From positions 1 to 37,759 of IMG/VR virus record IMGVR_UViG_3300028883_000087: a stretch of DNA of 37,759 nucleotides. One strand, 5' to 3'. The stretch is from a virus. The notes beneath the pieces were generated by a model that saw only the letters and a program-made list of their open reading frames with translations, was not told the origin of the DNA and did not search any database. This document shows positions 16,250-23,006 of this stretch, piece by piece (position 1 is the stretch's first letter; each line of letters opens with the position of its first letter). Position numbers and translations under genes: made by a program.

Positions 16250-17574
16250 TACATCCCCATCCAGCCTTGAGGCTGTGGAACTGGTTTTGATTTCTTGCGT
16301 GGCCCTGAGATAATTCCTGCAAATAGTTCGGTAAACGCCCAGACATAAGCATCAGCCCTGTTTGGTGAGTCTTCACCTAAATAACCAGCCGTTGTGAAAG
16401 CGCAGAGTTCATCTTCAAGGTCTGGGAAGAATCCAGCGTGTCTTATCTTTCCTTTATCAGCTAATGCAGCAACAGGTTCGGCCCTAACAACCTTGCCTCT
16501 GGTCGCTGTGACTTTCTTATATGGTGTTCTTCTTCTGGCTGTCTGTATGACATGCTCGACCATTGCGCCGCCGTAGTTCTGTTCTCCAACAATACAATCG
16601 GCTAGGTGTCGTTCGTATGCCGTTGTGACCACATTTCCCCAAGTCGACGGGCCAGCTTTAACGGTAAGGTCTTCAATGAGATAGCCATTACCATCAACGC
16701 CAAGCCCAGCAACGACAATACCGATTGCATCATTTTGAAGGTTATCAACATCACCAGAACCAGACGGGTCAACCGCAACAACAACCCTCTGCATATCCGG
16801 TAAATCACCAAGCGTCCTGTATGTCTCGATGCTTTCGATAGTCCACAATGCACCATCGGTTATGTCTGTAAATTTCCCATCCAAAAAGCGAACCCTCAAG
16901 CGCGGTGGAAGCGACTCAAGGGTTTTAATGTAACTCTCTGGAAGGTTTTCTTTATTGTCGATAGGATTAATGACCATTGAAGCGTAGTCATCTTTGTCTA
17001 TCGGTTGCTTGCTTTCTGGATCTCTCCCTTTAACGAATAACTGATATGTCCAATGTGCCTGACTTGGTGGGTTGCAATCATACAGCATCTTCAGCCGTAA
17101 ATTATGGACTTTACCAGCCTTCGTATATGTTGCCTGTTGTGCAAGCCTGGTTAATGCTAAATTTCGAGAACTGTAGGGAATCTGACTCGCTTCGTTTAAG
17201 TATATCGTTGCGTATTCTTGTCCGAGTATTTTCTCTGTTCTCTCTTTATCGTCCAACCCACCAAACCAGATTTGAGAACCGTCGCCAAGTTGAGCAAACC
17301 AGTCTGTCTTATCAACGTGATATTTCATTCCAGGCCAGCATAAAGTCATGACCTTCGGAAACGTGTCTAAAACAATCGAAGCCTTGATATGATTAAAGCG
17401 AAACCTCAAGATCGCATGTCTCGACCCCGGTGAGGCTAACGCTCTTATACAGATAGCTCGGACATACAAAAACGTCTTGCCTGACCGTGAACCACCAAAT
17501 AAAAGATTGTGAGTTGCTTTTCCTCCCAGCATGTCTATAGCTTGGTGTTGCTTGTCTGTCAGGACTAGAGACAT
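16249..17574 (-). CDS. Terminase large subunit
   Basis: 441 residues. The ATPase has Walker A GGSRSGKT at residues 27-34, Walker B with catalytic Glu in YATIYLNEAS (about 121-130) and a coupling region DCNPPSQAHWTYQLF. The nuclease half has VVVAVDPSGSGD (first catalytic Asp), CIVGEQNYGGAMVEHVIQTA and a final SPNRADAYVWAFTELF (last acidic residue). These are the marks of headful-type packaging ATPase/nucleases. It overlaps the small subunit by 10 bases and the portal gene by 1. A headful mechanism would explain a circular assembly. Confidence 0.93.
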   Translation of the reverse strand: MSLVLTDKQHQAIDMLGGKATHNLLFGGSRSGKTFLYVRAICIRALASPGSRHAILRFRFNHIKASIVLDTFPKVMTLCWPGMKYHVDKTDWFAQLGDGSQIWFGGLDDKERTEKILGQEYATIYLNEASQIPYSSRNLALTRLAQQATYTKAGKVHNLRLKMLYDCNPPSQAHWTYQLFVKGRDPESKQPIDKDDYASMVINPIDNKENLPESYIKTLESLPPRLRVRFLDGKFTDITDGALWTIESIETYRTLGDLPDMQRVVVAVDPSGSGDVDNLQNDAIGIVVAGLGVDGNGYLIEDLTVKAGPSTWGNVVTTAYERHLADCIVGEQNYGGAMVEHVIQTARRRTPYKKVTATRGKVVRAEPVAALADKGKIRHAGFFPDLEDELCAFTTAGYLGEDSPNRADAYVWAFTELFAGIISGPRKKSKPVPQPQGWMGM

Positions 17575-17945
17575 TTTGAGTCATTGCTTTCTATCGTCAC
17601 TGAGAAGTTGCCGTTTAAATCAACCTTATCTGTGAACAGCTTCAGGTGTTTGCCTAAAAGCTCACAACCTTTAAATATTGCCTGTGCGTTGCGTTCTGTG
17701 TCTCCTCTACGTAAGGCATCAGTTGTTTCTTTTATTGTCTTGAGGACGTAATCAGCGTCAATCTCTGTTCGTTCTGAGCGTTCTGCCTGTGCTTTATTGA
17801 TAGCGGATTGTATTTCAACATCTTTCAACAGCCTTTGTCCGTGAGAATATGCTGTCTTCTCTGAGTAACCCGCACGTATCGCAGCTTGAGTGGCATTCAG
17901 GTCAATCAGATATTCTTTTATGAATGCTTGCTGCTTTGGTGTCAT
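17565..17945 (-). CDS. Terminase small subunit
   Basis: 126 residues of the small-terminase type with an N-terminal HTH: TPKQQAFIKEYLIDLNATQA followed by AIRAGYSEKTAYSHGQRLLK. A helical oligomerisation region follows, and it ends in a short beta tail. It binds the pac region and loads the large subunit. The start lies 4 bases after the stop of the zinc-ribbon ORF; GGAG lies upstream. Confidence 0.88.
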   Translation of the reverse strand: MTPKQQAFIKEYLIDLNATQAAIRAGYSEKTAYSHGQRLLKDVEIQSAINKAQAERSERTEIDADYVLKTIKETTDALRRGDTERNAQAIFKGCELLGKHLKLFTDKVDLNGNFSVTIESNDSKCL

Positions 17946-17949
17946 TGGT

Positions 17950-18111
17950 TTACTGCTCCGTTCTAATTGTATGATCTCTACGGTATCCAGGTAGACTGAC
18001 TTGCTTTGTCATTGTCTCGCCGCACTTAGTACAGATTATCTTTGCCTTTGCGGTTGTTAGCTTCTCTTTTGTGTGTCCGCATGTGTGGCATTTGAATACG
18101 TAGATTGGCAT
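17950..18111 (-). CDS. FmdB-like zinc-ribbon microprotein
   Basis: A 53-residue ORF, MPIYVFKCHTCGHTKEKL then IICTKCGETMTKQ. Two CxxC pairs (Cys8/Cys11 and Cys27/Cys30) form a zinc ribbon of the FmdB type, whose members usually begin MPxYxYxC. It lies between the metallopeptidase-like and small terminase genes, in line with the late operon, with a weak Shine-Dalgarno. Probable nucleic-acid or protein-binding ribbon; role unknown. Confidence 0.75.
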   Translation of the reverse strand: MPIYVFKCHTCGHTKEKLTTAKAKIICTKCGETMTKQVSLPGYRRDHTIRTEQ

Positions 18112-18127
18112 TGGTTTACTTTCTGCT

Positions 18128-19150
18128 TTACTCCATCCTCACAATGAAATCCTCCAGGCTAATAGGATTAGGATCATAGGTTGGGCCGAATGTGCCGTTT
18201 TGTACTGCGTATCCTGATAGTGGTTGAGTCCTCATTCTTTCTTCAGGAGTGAGGTTCATTCTGTGAGCGGTGTCACGGGCTTCTATTTCTCCGGCTAGGT
18301 GTTTATATGCCTTAACTCTTTCAACCCCATCATTCATAAGCCTGTCGAACTGCTCTATTACCTTGACTAGAGGAGTCCGTTGGTTAGATAGTTTTGAAAA
18401 CTCGTCATACTTTGTTAATGGTATGCCGCCACCTCGTTGCAACTGCTCTAACTCATAATCTATTTGCTCTAGTTTCCTGATCGCCTTATCATAGGAACTT
18501 AAATCTAAAACACTCTCCGGACTCCCACCCCTTGCGAATCCTTCTCTCTCTTGTACTGCGTGTTGGAGTTCGTGGAGGAGGTCTTCGTTGCTATCGCGTC
18601 CTAGCCTTATGTTTTCTGGGTCTATGCTAGTCACCCGGTGGTAACTACCGCCTGACATATCCTCTAAATTGATGGGTATGCTAAGTAATTCGTCAGGCAG
18701 GTTGCTGTCTCTGATAAATCCACCAGCATTTAACTCTAGTAGCGGGTCGCGTTTCTGTGCCATCCTCGCAGAGTGCCAGTTCCCTGGCTTGGCATATCTT
18801 GCCGCACTATCATCAATCTCAAGCCTCGGCATCTGATCCCATAAACCTGAGAACTGTCCTGCCAAGTCTTTTCCTGCGTCTATGCCTAAATTCTTCATCC
18901 CCCGCTTACCGACATACATAGCCTTGAGAACTTCTGGGTTTTCGTTTGCTACACCCTCAAGAACGAGTGACATAGGTATGTCAATCAGGAAGTCTGACAG
19001 CGCCGCTATAGCTCCTTTTGGTAGCGTTGCTAGACCACCAGATAAAGAGTCAACAGGGTTCAACCAAGGCTCTTCTAGCGCCTCACCTTGTGCGAGCCTT
19101 TCTTTCTCGATCTGATTTAACTCATAAAATCTTGATAGGAGATTGTCCAT
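18128..19150 (-). CDS. Metallopeptidase-like late protein (polyvalent-protein type domain)
   Basis: 340 residues, first gene of the late operon. Residues about 190-215 contain LLHELQHAVQEREGFARGGS, an HExxH-like zinc motif (HELQH) with a conserved GFARGGS continuation. Later residues read LAGEIEARDTAHRMNLTPEE (near 285), the other conserved piece of this domain, which occurs in large polyvalent proteins delivered by phages. The N-terminal part has a hydrophobic stretch (FLIDIPMSLVLEGVA). It may be a protease acting on host proteins at infection or in the virion. AGGTG lies upstream. Protease activity is inferred from the motif only. Confidence 0.75.
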   Translation of the reverse strand: MDNLLSRFYELNQIEKERLAQGEALEEPWLNPVDSLSGGLATLPKGAIAALSDFLIDIPMSLVLEGVANENPEVLKAMYVGKRGMKNLGIDAGKDLAGQFSGLWDQMPRLEIDDSAARYAKPGNWHSARMAQKRDPLLELNAGGFIRDSNLPDELLSIPINLEDMSGGSYHRVTSIDPENIRLGRDSNEDLLHELQHAVQEREGFARGGSPESVLDLSSYDKAIRKLEQIDYELEQLQRGGGIPLTKYDEFSKLSNQRTPLVKVIEQFDRLMNDGVERVKAYKHLAGEIEARDTAHRMNLTPEERMRTQPLSGYAVQNGTFGPTYDPNPISLEDFIVRME

Positions 19151-19159
19151 TTCGCACCT

Positions 19160-19196
19160 AAAAAAATACCCCGACTCAGGAGGTTGAAGTCGGGGT
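19160..19196 (-). terminator. Intrinsic terminator before the late operon
   Basis: On the minus strand a 9-bp GC-rich stem (CCCCGACT/AGTCGGGG plus one A-T pair; 19169-19176 with 19188-19195) with an 11-base loop runs directly into seven T (19160-19166). It lies about 60-90 bases downstream of the late promoter and only 10 bases before the metallopeptidase-like start, so transcripts must read through it to express the head genes. Confidence 0.9.
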
Positions 19197-19259
19197 TAAC
19201 TCACAAGGGGGAGAGTGAGAGATACTTATAATTTAAAGACAACTGTGGTGTCATTAGTA

Positions 19260-19288
19260 AATTTACTATAACAGCTATGGTTTGTCAA
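19260..19288 (-). promoter_or_regulatory. Late promoter candidate with palindromic operator
   Basis: On the minus strand TTGACA (19283-19288), a 17-base spacer and TAAATT (19260-19265) form a good sigma70 promoter. A perfect 14-base palindrome TAGTAAATTTACTA (19255-19268) covers the -10 box, suggesting a repressor or activator site. The 190-base gap around it (19151-19341) has no ORF. The promoter drives towards the terminator at 19160-19196 and then the terminase genes, an arrangement like lambda pR'/tR'. Confidence 0.7.
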
Positions 19289-19341
19289 CATGTTGTTGCA
19301 ATTTTTTTTATTTTTATTTTCAACCACAAGATTTAGTAGTT

Positions 19342-19632
19342 TTATATGACATTCGCTATCTTCTCTCCCTCTTCCCATACCGCATCTGGTATCGAGTCAA
19401 CAAATTTTTTTACTCTCCAGGTTTCATCACCTACACCCCTAGCATAATCAATGATCTGGATTCGTGCCTTGCGGTCATCTGGGAGCCTTTTAGTGATATT
19501 GATCGCCCACTCTAGCCATGTCCTTTTATTTGACCTTTGGCGCTGGTAGCGTTCTGTTATTCCCTTGCATTGAGCGCCACACTCCAAATCCATCACCATT
19601 AGTGCTGTGTAGATGATTGTCTGTTTGAGCAT
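19342..19632 (-). CDS. Unknown 96-residue protein at the end of the replication operon
   Basis: Starts MLKQTIIYTALMVMDLECGA with AAGGAGGG upstream. Its first 20 residues are moderately hydrophobic; the rest is charged and helical (RTWLEWAINITKRLPDDRKA, then GDETWRVKKFVDSIPDAVWE). It is the last early gene, directly before the late promoter, which is where lambda and P22 carry their Q/gp23 antiterminator. That position, not any motif, makes it a candidate late regulator. Confidence 0.65.
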   Translation of the reverse strand: MLKQTIIYTALMVMDLECGAQCKGITERYQRQRSNKRTWLEWAINITKRLPDDRKARIQIIDYARGVGDETWRVKKFVDSIPDAVWEEGEKIANVI

Positions 19633-19636
19633 ATAC

Positions 19637-19655
19637 CCTCCTTGGCAGGGTTGTT
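19637..19655 (-). repeat. Duplicated leader (copy 1)
   Basis: The 19-base sequence AACAACCCTGCCAAGGAGG (minus strand) carries the Shine-Dalgarno for the gene starting at 19632. It recurs exactly at 19873-19891 before the gene starting at 19867. It is probably a duplicated translation-initiation leader from a local duplication. Confidence 0.85.
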
Positions 19656-19867
19656 TATTTTGCGATCACAACGGGTTGTCCGTCTGTCTCTTCATTATAC
19701 CCCCACGCAACAAATGCCTTTGTGTAGTCCATTTCTGTAATTGGCTCTTTGTCGTGGGTTTTTGATGCTTCAAAAAACTGCTGTTCTCCACCACCATCTG
19801 ACAGCCAAGACAAAAACGAATTTCTGCTTTCTTCCGCTGGAAATATAATTGTGAGTAATGTTTTCAT
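19655..19867 (-). CDS. Unknown 70-residue protein
   Basis: MKTLLTIIFPAEESRNSFLS, then WLSDGGGEQQFFEASKTHDK, and it ends DGQPVVIAK. It looks like a small alpha/beta protein without membrane segments or Cys. It has a strong AAGGAGG leader (copy 2 of the duplicated leader). No family recognised. Confidence 0.65.
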   Translation of the reverse strand: MKTLLTIIFPAEESRNSFLSWLSDGGGEQQFFEASKTHDKEPITEMDYTKAFVAWGYNEETDGQPVVIAK

Positions 19868-19872
19868 TTATT

Positions 19873-19891
19873 CCTCCTTGGCAGGGTTGTT
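19873..19891 (-). repeat. Duplicated leader (copy 2)
   Basis: Exact second copy of the 19-base leader seen at 19637-19655. Here it is also inside a 15-codon ORF (19868-19915, MKPRKYPLNNPAKEE) that ends just before the ATG at 19867 and has AAAGG upstream. The short ORF may be a coupling peptide or chance. Confidence 0.85.
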
Positions 19892-19922
19892 AAGAGGGTA
19901 TTTACGAGGTTTCATAAGGCCT

Positions 19923-20063
19923 TTAGTCCCAGCACATAGGATCGGTGTCTATTTGAAAATCAAGTCGTGGTTTACCTGTTTTGTTGTACTTAAATTTTAA
20001 CTTTTTAATACATTCCTCATGCCATCTAATCTTCCTTAGTAGTTCTTCCTGTTTTTTATTCAT
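19923..20063 (-). CDS. Small charged protein, 46 residues
   Basis: MNKKQEELLRKIRWHEECIK followed by KLKFKYNKTGKPRLD and a C-terminal DTDPMCWD. The N-terminal half is a basic helix, the end acidic. GAGGA lies upstream, and the start overlaps the stop of the 139-residue gene, supporting a real coupled gene. No family recognised. Confidence 0.6.
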   Translation of the reverse strand: MNKKQEELLRKIRWHEECIKKLKFKYNKTGKPRLDFQIDTDPMCWD

Positions 20064-20475
20064 TTAATTCCTCCTCAGTATCTAGCCCGAACTCATTGCG
20101 GATAGCATTGGCTATAATACCACCAATAGGTCTTCCCATATGCCGTCCATCAAAATGATTCTCTGCTATCTCAGCGCACCGCTCGACTGTTACTTTTTCA
20201 ATCGCAGCAGCTACCTTACCTATCTCTGGTGTGGAGTTGATGATTTGCTCTGCATACTCCATCCTCATAACATCTTCTTTGGTTGTTGTTTTTGAGATAT
20301 GAAATGCTTCTGGGCTTGCCAGTCTTTTTAAGCCATTAAGAAGCCTCACGTTCTCTTCTTGGAGTTGTTCAATCTGCCTGTCTCTCCAATTTGATTGGTG
20401 TTTTATCGAATTAAGCATTTGCTTATAAAGCTCAGGAGCATTCTCTTTTAGATATACTCTCCATTCTTCTTCCAT
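20056..20475 (-). CDS. Unknown coiled-coil protein
   Basis: 139 residues from the ATG at 20475; a GTG one codon earlier is the alternative. The N-terminal part is charged and helical, with a coiled-coil stretch (NWRDRQIEQLQEENVRLLNG, about 30-50). The C-terminal part, VERCAEIAENHFDGRHMGRP followed by IGGIIANAIRNEFGLD, is a motif often found in small phage proteins of the replication region. Function unknown. Its leader shares the block GTGAAAGGGGATAG with the upstream gene. Confidence 0.65.
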   Translation of the reverse strand: MEEEWRVYLKENAPELYKQMLNSIKHQSNWRDRQIEQLQEENVRLLNGLKRLASPEAFHISKTTTKEDVMRMEYAEQIINSTPEIGKVAAAIEKVTVERCAEIAENHFDGRHMGRPIGGIIANAIRNEFGLDTEEELNE

Positions 20476-20477
20476 CA

Positions 20478-20491
20478 CTATCCCCTTTCAC
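20478..20491 (-). repeat. Shared leader block (copy 1)
   Basis: GTGAAAGGGGATAG on the minus strand, directly before the start at 20475, recurs at 20839-20852 directly before the start at 20838. Flanking bases are also alike. A second pair of duplicated initiation leaders in this operon. Confidence 0.8.
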
Positions 20492-20838
20492 GGCTTTCGT
20501 TCGTGATTCTCCTCTATAGCCGAATGTCCATACCTCTTAATTTGTTCAACACCGGAAACAATAGGGCTTATTATCCCGTTTTCATAATCAACTCTCCGCG
20601 CTATTGCTAGCCATGTGTCATCATATTCTTGCCAATCTTTTTCCACGCAGACGCATTCCATAACACCACGCCCATCTTTTTCGCGGCCACGTTCAATCTT
20701 CCCTCCGAGATCACACATTTTACGCTGCTCATCTTCCGTCAGATATTTGAGCATGTCTTTATATTTAACAACAAAATACCGATGTTCTCTTACCATTGTT
20801 TTCGTCTTTTCTTCCTTTGTATAGTTCGATCCCATCAT
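20488..20838 (-). CDS. Unknown 116-residue protein
   Basis: Starts MMGSNYTKEEKTKTMVREHR, then YFVVKYKDMLKYLTEDEQRK, GVMECVCVEKDWQEYDDTWL and a C-terminal HSAIEENHERKP. An alpha/beta pattern without membrane segments; Cys residues in MECVCVEKDW. Similar short proteins occur in phage early regions without a known role. The AAAGGGGATAG leader supports this start. Confidence 0.65.
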   Translation of the reverse strand: MMGSNYTKEEKTKTMVREHRYFVVKYKDMLKYLTEDEQRKMCDLGGKIERGREKDGRGVMECVCVEKDWQEYDDTWLAIARRVDYENGIISPIVSGVEQIKRYGHSAIEENHERKP

Positions 20839-20852
20839 CTATCCCCTTTCAC
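20839..20852 (-). repeat. Shared leader block (copy 2)
   Basis: Second copy of GTGAAAGGGGATAG (see 20478-20491), carrying the Shine-Dalgarno AAAGGGG for the gene starting at 20838. Confidence 0.8.
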
Positions 20853-20854
20853 AG

Positions 20855-21109
20855 CTATGCACAGTCAAGATGAAACTGTGGGTTTTTGTTTCCAAGTGGC
20901 GGTTGATATATCTTCTCAAGTTCTTTGATTTCTGCTTTGGTTAAATGCCTGACTTCCATGTTGTTGTGATTGATTTGCTTGATGTCTTCTGTTTTGCGTC
21001 CAGTGTAGTATTTCTTGCGGTTTTCTTCTTCGTGTTTTTTGCAGTAAAAGCTCTTCCTTCTCTTTCCGCTTTTTGTCAGATACTTCTCATCTATCAGTTT
21101 GGTTATCAT
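20855..21109 (-). CDS. C-terminal part of an interrupted zinc-finger protein
   Basis: The longest open stretch encodes 84 residues from an internal ATG (MITKLIDEKYL), with KRRKSFYCKKHEEENRKKYY and a C-terminal MEVRHLTKAEIKELEKIYQP. The better start is the ATG at 21157, in the same frame, which overlaps the upstream stop (ATGA) and has GGGGAG before it. A single TAA at 21122-21124 interrupts that reading after 11 codons. With the stop ignored, the N-terminus supplies CSR-x-GC, which with FYCKKH completes a C-x4-C...C-x2-H zinc site. The 84-residue product could still be made by reinitiation (AAGG 12 bases upstream of its ATG). Confidence 0.6.
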   Translation of the reverse strand: MITKLIDEKYLTKSGKRRKSFYCKKHEEENRKKYYTGRKTEDIKQINHNNMEVRHLTKAEIKELEKIYQPPLGNKNPQFHLDCA

Positions 21110-21121
21110 TTCAGTACAACC

Positions 21122-21157
21122 TTATCTGCTACACTTAAATGTTAGTTCTTTTTTCAT
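21122..21157 (-). pseudogene. N-terminal segment of the interrupted zinc-finger gene
   Basis: Reads MKKELTFKCSR then TAA, in frame with the ORF at 20855-21109. It holds the proper initiation signals (GGGGAG, ATGA overlap with the gene ending at 21154) and the first Cys of the zinc site. A one-base change would restore a 100-residue protein, so this is a nonsense mutation, a sequencing error or a readthrough stop. Confidence 0.6.
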
Positions 21158-21411
21158 TGCGCTCTCCCCGTCTTTTCGAAGAAACGATCTCGCCATAACT
21201 TCCTTGCCTTCTCACAGTGGGCGAGTTGTTTTTTCAGTTCTTTGATTTCATTCCTAAGTTTTTTATTTTGAGTAGACAGACCGCCGCTTTTTGAAAAGTA
21301 GTGGTTAATATCGCTCTGCATTCTATTTCTGCATGAATAGCAAATAAGCTTTGTTGTTTCGCAAAGATAGCTTTCTGATCCACAGTCTGAACATTTTATT
21401 CTTCCTGTCAT
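21154..21411 (-). CDS. Zinc-ribbon coiled-coil protein
   Basis: 85 residues from the ATG at 21411, chosen because it overlaps the stop of the 48-residue ORF (ATGA) and follows GGGAGGAAGG; the longer GTG start at 21477 would run through that ORF. Two CxxC pairs (CSDC at 7-10, CYSC at 24-27) form a zinc ribbon. Residues 45-75 are a Lys/Glu-rich coiled coil (KKLRNEIKELKKQLAHCEKA). Probably a nucleic-acid-binding accessory of the replication operon. Confidence 0.7.
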   Translation of the reverse strand: MTGRIKCSDCGSESYLCETTKLICYSCRNRMQSDINHYFSKSGGLSTQNKKLRNEIKELKKQLAHCEKARKLWRDRFFEKTGRAQ

Positions 21412-21554
21412 GCCGCCTTCCTCCCATGTATTGCCAAGCTCCGCCACTTTTCCTTTAGCTTCTTTTCTTTTCGACACATGCGTTCTGTTTCTGCGAGTGC
21501 AGATTCAAGGTCTTCTATTTGTTTTAGCAAAAGGTTTATTTCGTATTGTTTCAT
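21408..21554 (-). CDS. Small coiled-coil protein, 48 residues
   Basis: MKQYEINLLLKQIEDLESAL followed by AETERMCRKEKKLKEKWRSL is almost one continuous amphipathic helix. An ideal GGAGGATAAA leader lies upstream, 1 base after the helicase stop, and its own stop overlaps the zinc-ribbon start. The tight coupling supports a real gene. Role unknown. Confidence 0.7.
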   Translation of the reverse strand: MKQYEINLLLKQIEDLESALAETERMCRKEKKLKEKWRSLAIHGRKAA

Positions 21555-21555
21555 T

Positions 21556-22785
21556 TTATCCTCCTGCTGCGTAGTCGTATTCTGTTTTTGGTTCTTCTAT
21601 CCTGTTTATCGGGCCATTCCATGTCTGAGGTATAATTCCTGTTTTACCGTGGCGGTTTTTCTCAATAATCAACTCACAATCCTCGACGGGTTCTTTCTTC
21701 TCCCTGTGTAGTAGGATAATCACATCAGCGTCCTGTTCAAGCTGTCCAGAGGATCTGAGTTCATTCATTGTCGGTCTTCCTCCGAGGTTTGATCTATTTA
21801 GTTGGTGAAGGCAAACAACAGGAATGTTGACTTGCTTTGCGATCATTTTGACCTGCTGTGAGGCGTTGGTTATTTTTTCGTATTCCGTTCCCTTGCCCGA
21901 CACAAGACCAAGATAGTCAATGATCAATAAGCCAATGTTGTGCTTGAGTTTTGCTGCTTTTGCTTTTGCTGCTATGGCTTCAATGGTCACGCCTGAACAA
22001 TCGTCAATATAAAGTTTCGCTTCGTTGATAGCTCCTGCGCTTAACGTGAGTTTGTGCCATTCGTTCTCGACAAACAGGCCATTTCTTGCTTTTGATACGT
22101 TGACTTTACTTCGGCTGAGAAGCATTCGTGATATGAGTTGATCGCTTGACATTTCCAGGCTGATAAAGAGAGAGGGAACGTTTTTATCGAGGCATGCGTA
22201 TTCAGCTATCTGCACAGCAAGGGCCGTTTTACCGATTGATGGTCTAGCTGCAACTAGGATCATGTCGGTTTTATGCAGTCCTGAGAGTTCTTCGTCTACC
22301 CTATGGATACCTGTTGGCACTCCGGTAATCTGTCCACGGTTATTAAAAGCAACTTCCATGCTGTCAAGCGCACGCTTAAGTGGTTTTGAAGCGTGTTCAG
22401 CGGTTGTGGTCTGTTTTTCCTGAAGGCTTGATTCTATCGCTGCTCTCATTTCGTCAACGCTATCAAGGCCGTTCAGTGTTCTTGTGAGTTTTAAATATCT
22501 GTTACGCTCGACGTACTCTTTAAACTTCGTCAGCATGTATGGCAGGTTTGCAACGGTAAAACATTCATCTAGAAGCTCTGACATATAATCACTCGGAAGT
22601 GTCCGGTCTTCTGAGAGGATAGTGACAACATCAGGAGTGACATTTTTCTGATAAAGAGTTTCGATAATGGAAAAGATTCGCTTATTCGTTTCAACCTGGA
22701 AGTCATCAACAGAAACAACGGTTAGAATATCTGAAACGACTTCTGGATAAAGACATGCACCTAAAATATATTTTTCAAGGTTCAT
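21556..22785 (-). CDS. dnaB: Replicative DNA helicase, DnaB-like
   Basis: 409 residues. The N-terminal DnaB domain has EKYILGACLYPEVVSDILTV, the linker helix is near 130-150, and the RecA-like domain has TGVPTGIHRVDEELSGLHKT, Walker A ARPSIGKT (about 182-189), SLFISLEMSSDQLISRML, Walker B GLLIIDYLGLV, VCLHQLNRSN (motif H3-like) and LRSSGQLEQDADVIILLHRE (arginine-finger region). All main DnaB motifs are present. It unwinds phage DNA at the fork. No primase or polymerase gene is visible, so host enzymes must supply these. The ATGA overlap with the loader-like gene fits a shared role. Confidence 0.92.
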   Translation of the reverse strand: MNLEKYILGACLYPEVVSDILTVVSVDDFQVETNKRIFSIIETLYQKNVTPDVVTILSEDRTLPSDYMSELLDECFTVANLPYMLTKFKEYVERNRYLKLTRTLNGLDSVDEMRAAIESSLQEKQTTTAEHASKPLKRALDSMEVAFNNRGQITGVPTGIHRVDEELSGLHKTDMILVAARPSIGKTALAVQIAEYACLDKNVPSLFISLEMSSDQLISRMLLSRSKVNVSKARNGLFVENEWHKLTLSAGAINEAKLYIDDCSGVTIEAIAAKAKAAKLKHNIGLLIIDYLGLVSGKGTEYEKITNASQQVKMIAKQVNIPVVCLHQLNRSNLGGRPTMNELRSSGQLEQDADVIILLHREKKEPVEDCELIIEKNRHGKTGIIPQTWNGPINRIEEPKTEYDYAAGG

Positions 22786-23006
22786 AATAGAGTCCTGTGG
22801 TCGCTACCAACCTCCATGAAATCTGCTATTGTTGGAAATCTCTTGCAGTTAAGGATTAAAGTCTCTACAGCATATTCAAACCTCTTATTGTCAAATTCTT
22901 TATTGAGGTATTTCCAATAAATAGAAAGTCTATTTTCTGGCATTTCATAACCAAAAGCTGCTTCAAGCTGCGTTATTTTCTTCTTGAAGAAATTTGAATC
23001 TATCAT
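22782..23006 (-). CDS. Small helicase-loader-like protein
   Basis: 74 residues, helical: IDSNFFKKKITQLEAAFGYE, RLSIYWKYLNKEFDNKRFEY, then LILNCKRFPTIADFMEVG. The W-x(n)-F...CKRFPTIADF pattern resembles small phage proteins that bind and load replicative helicase (G39P/loader-inhibitor type), which also have a conserved FPT-like segment. It lies between the initiator and the helicase with overlaps on both sides and GAGGAG upstream. Confidence 0.7.
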   Translation of the reverse strand: MIDSNFFKKKITQLEAAFGYEMPENRLSIYWKYLNKEFDNKRFEYAVETLILNCKRFPTIADFMEVGSDHRTLL

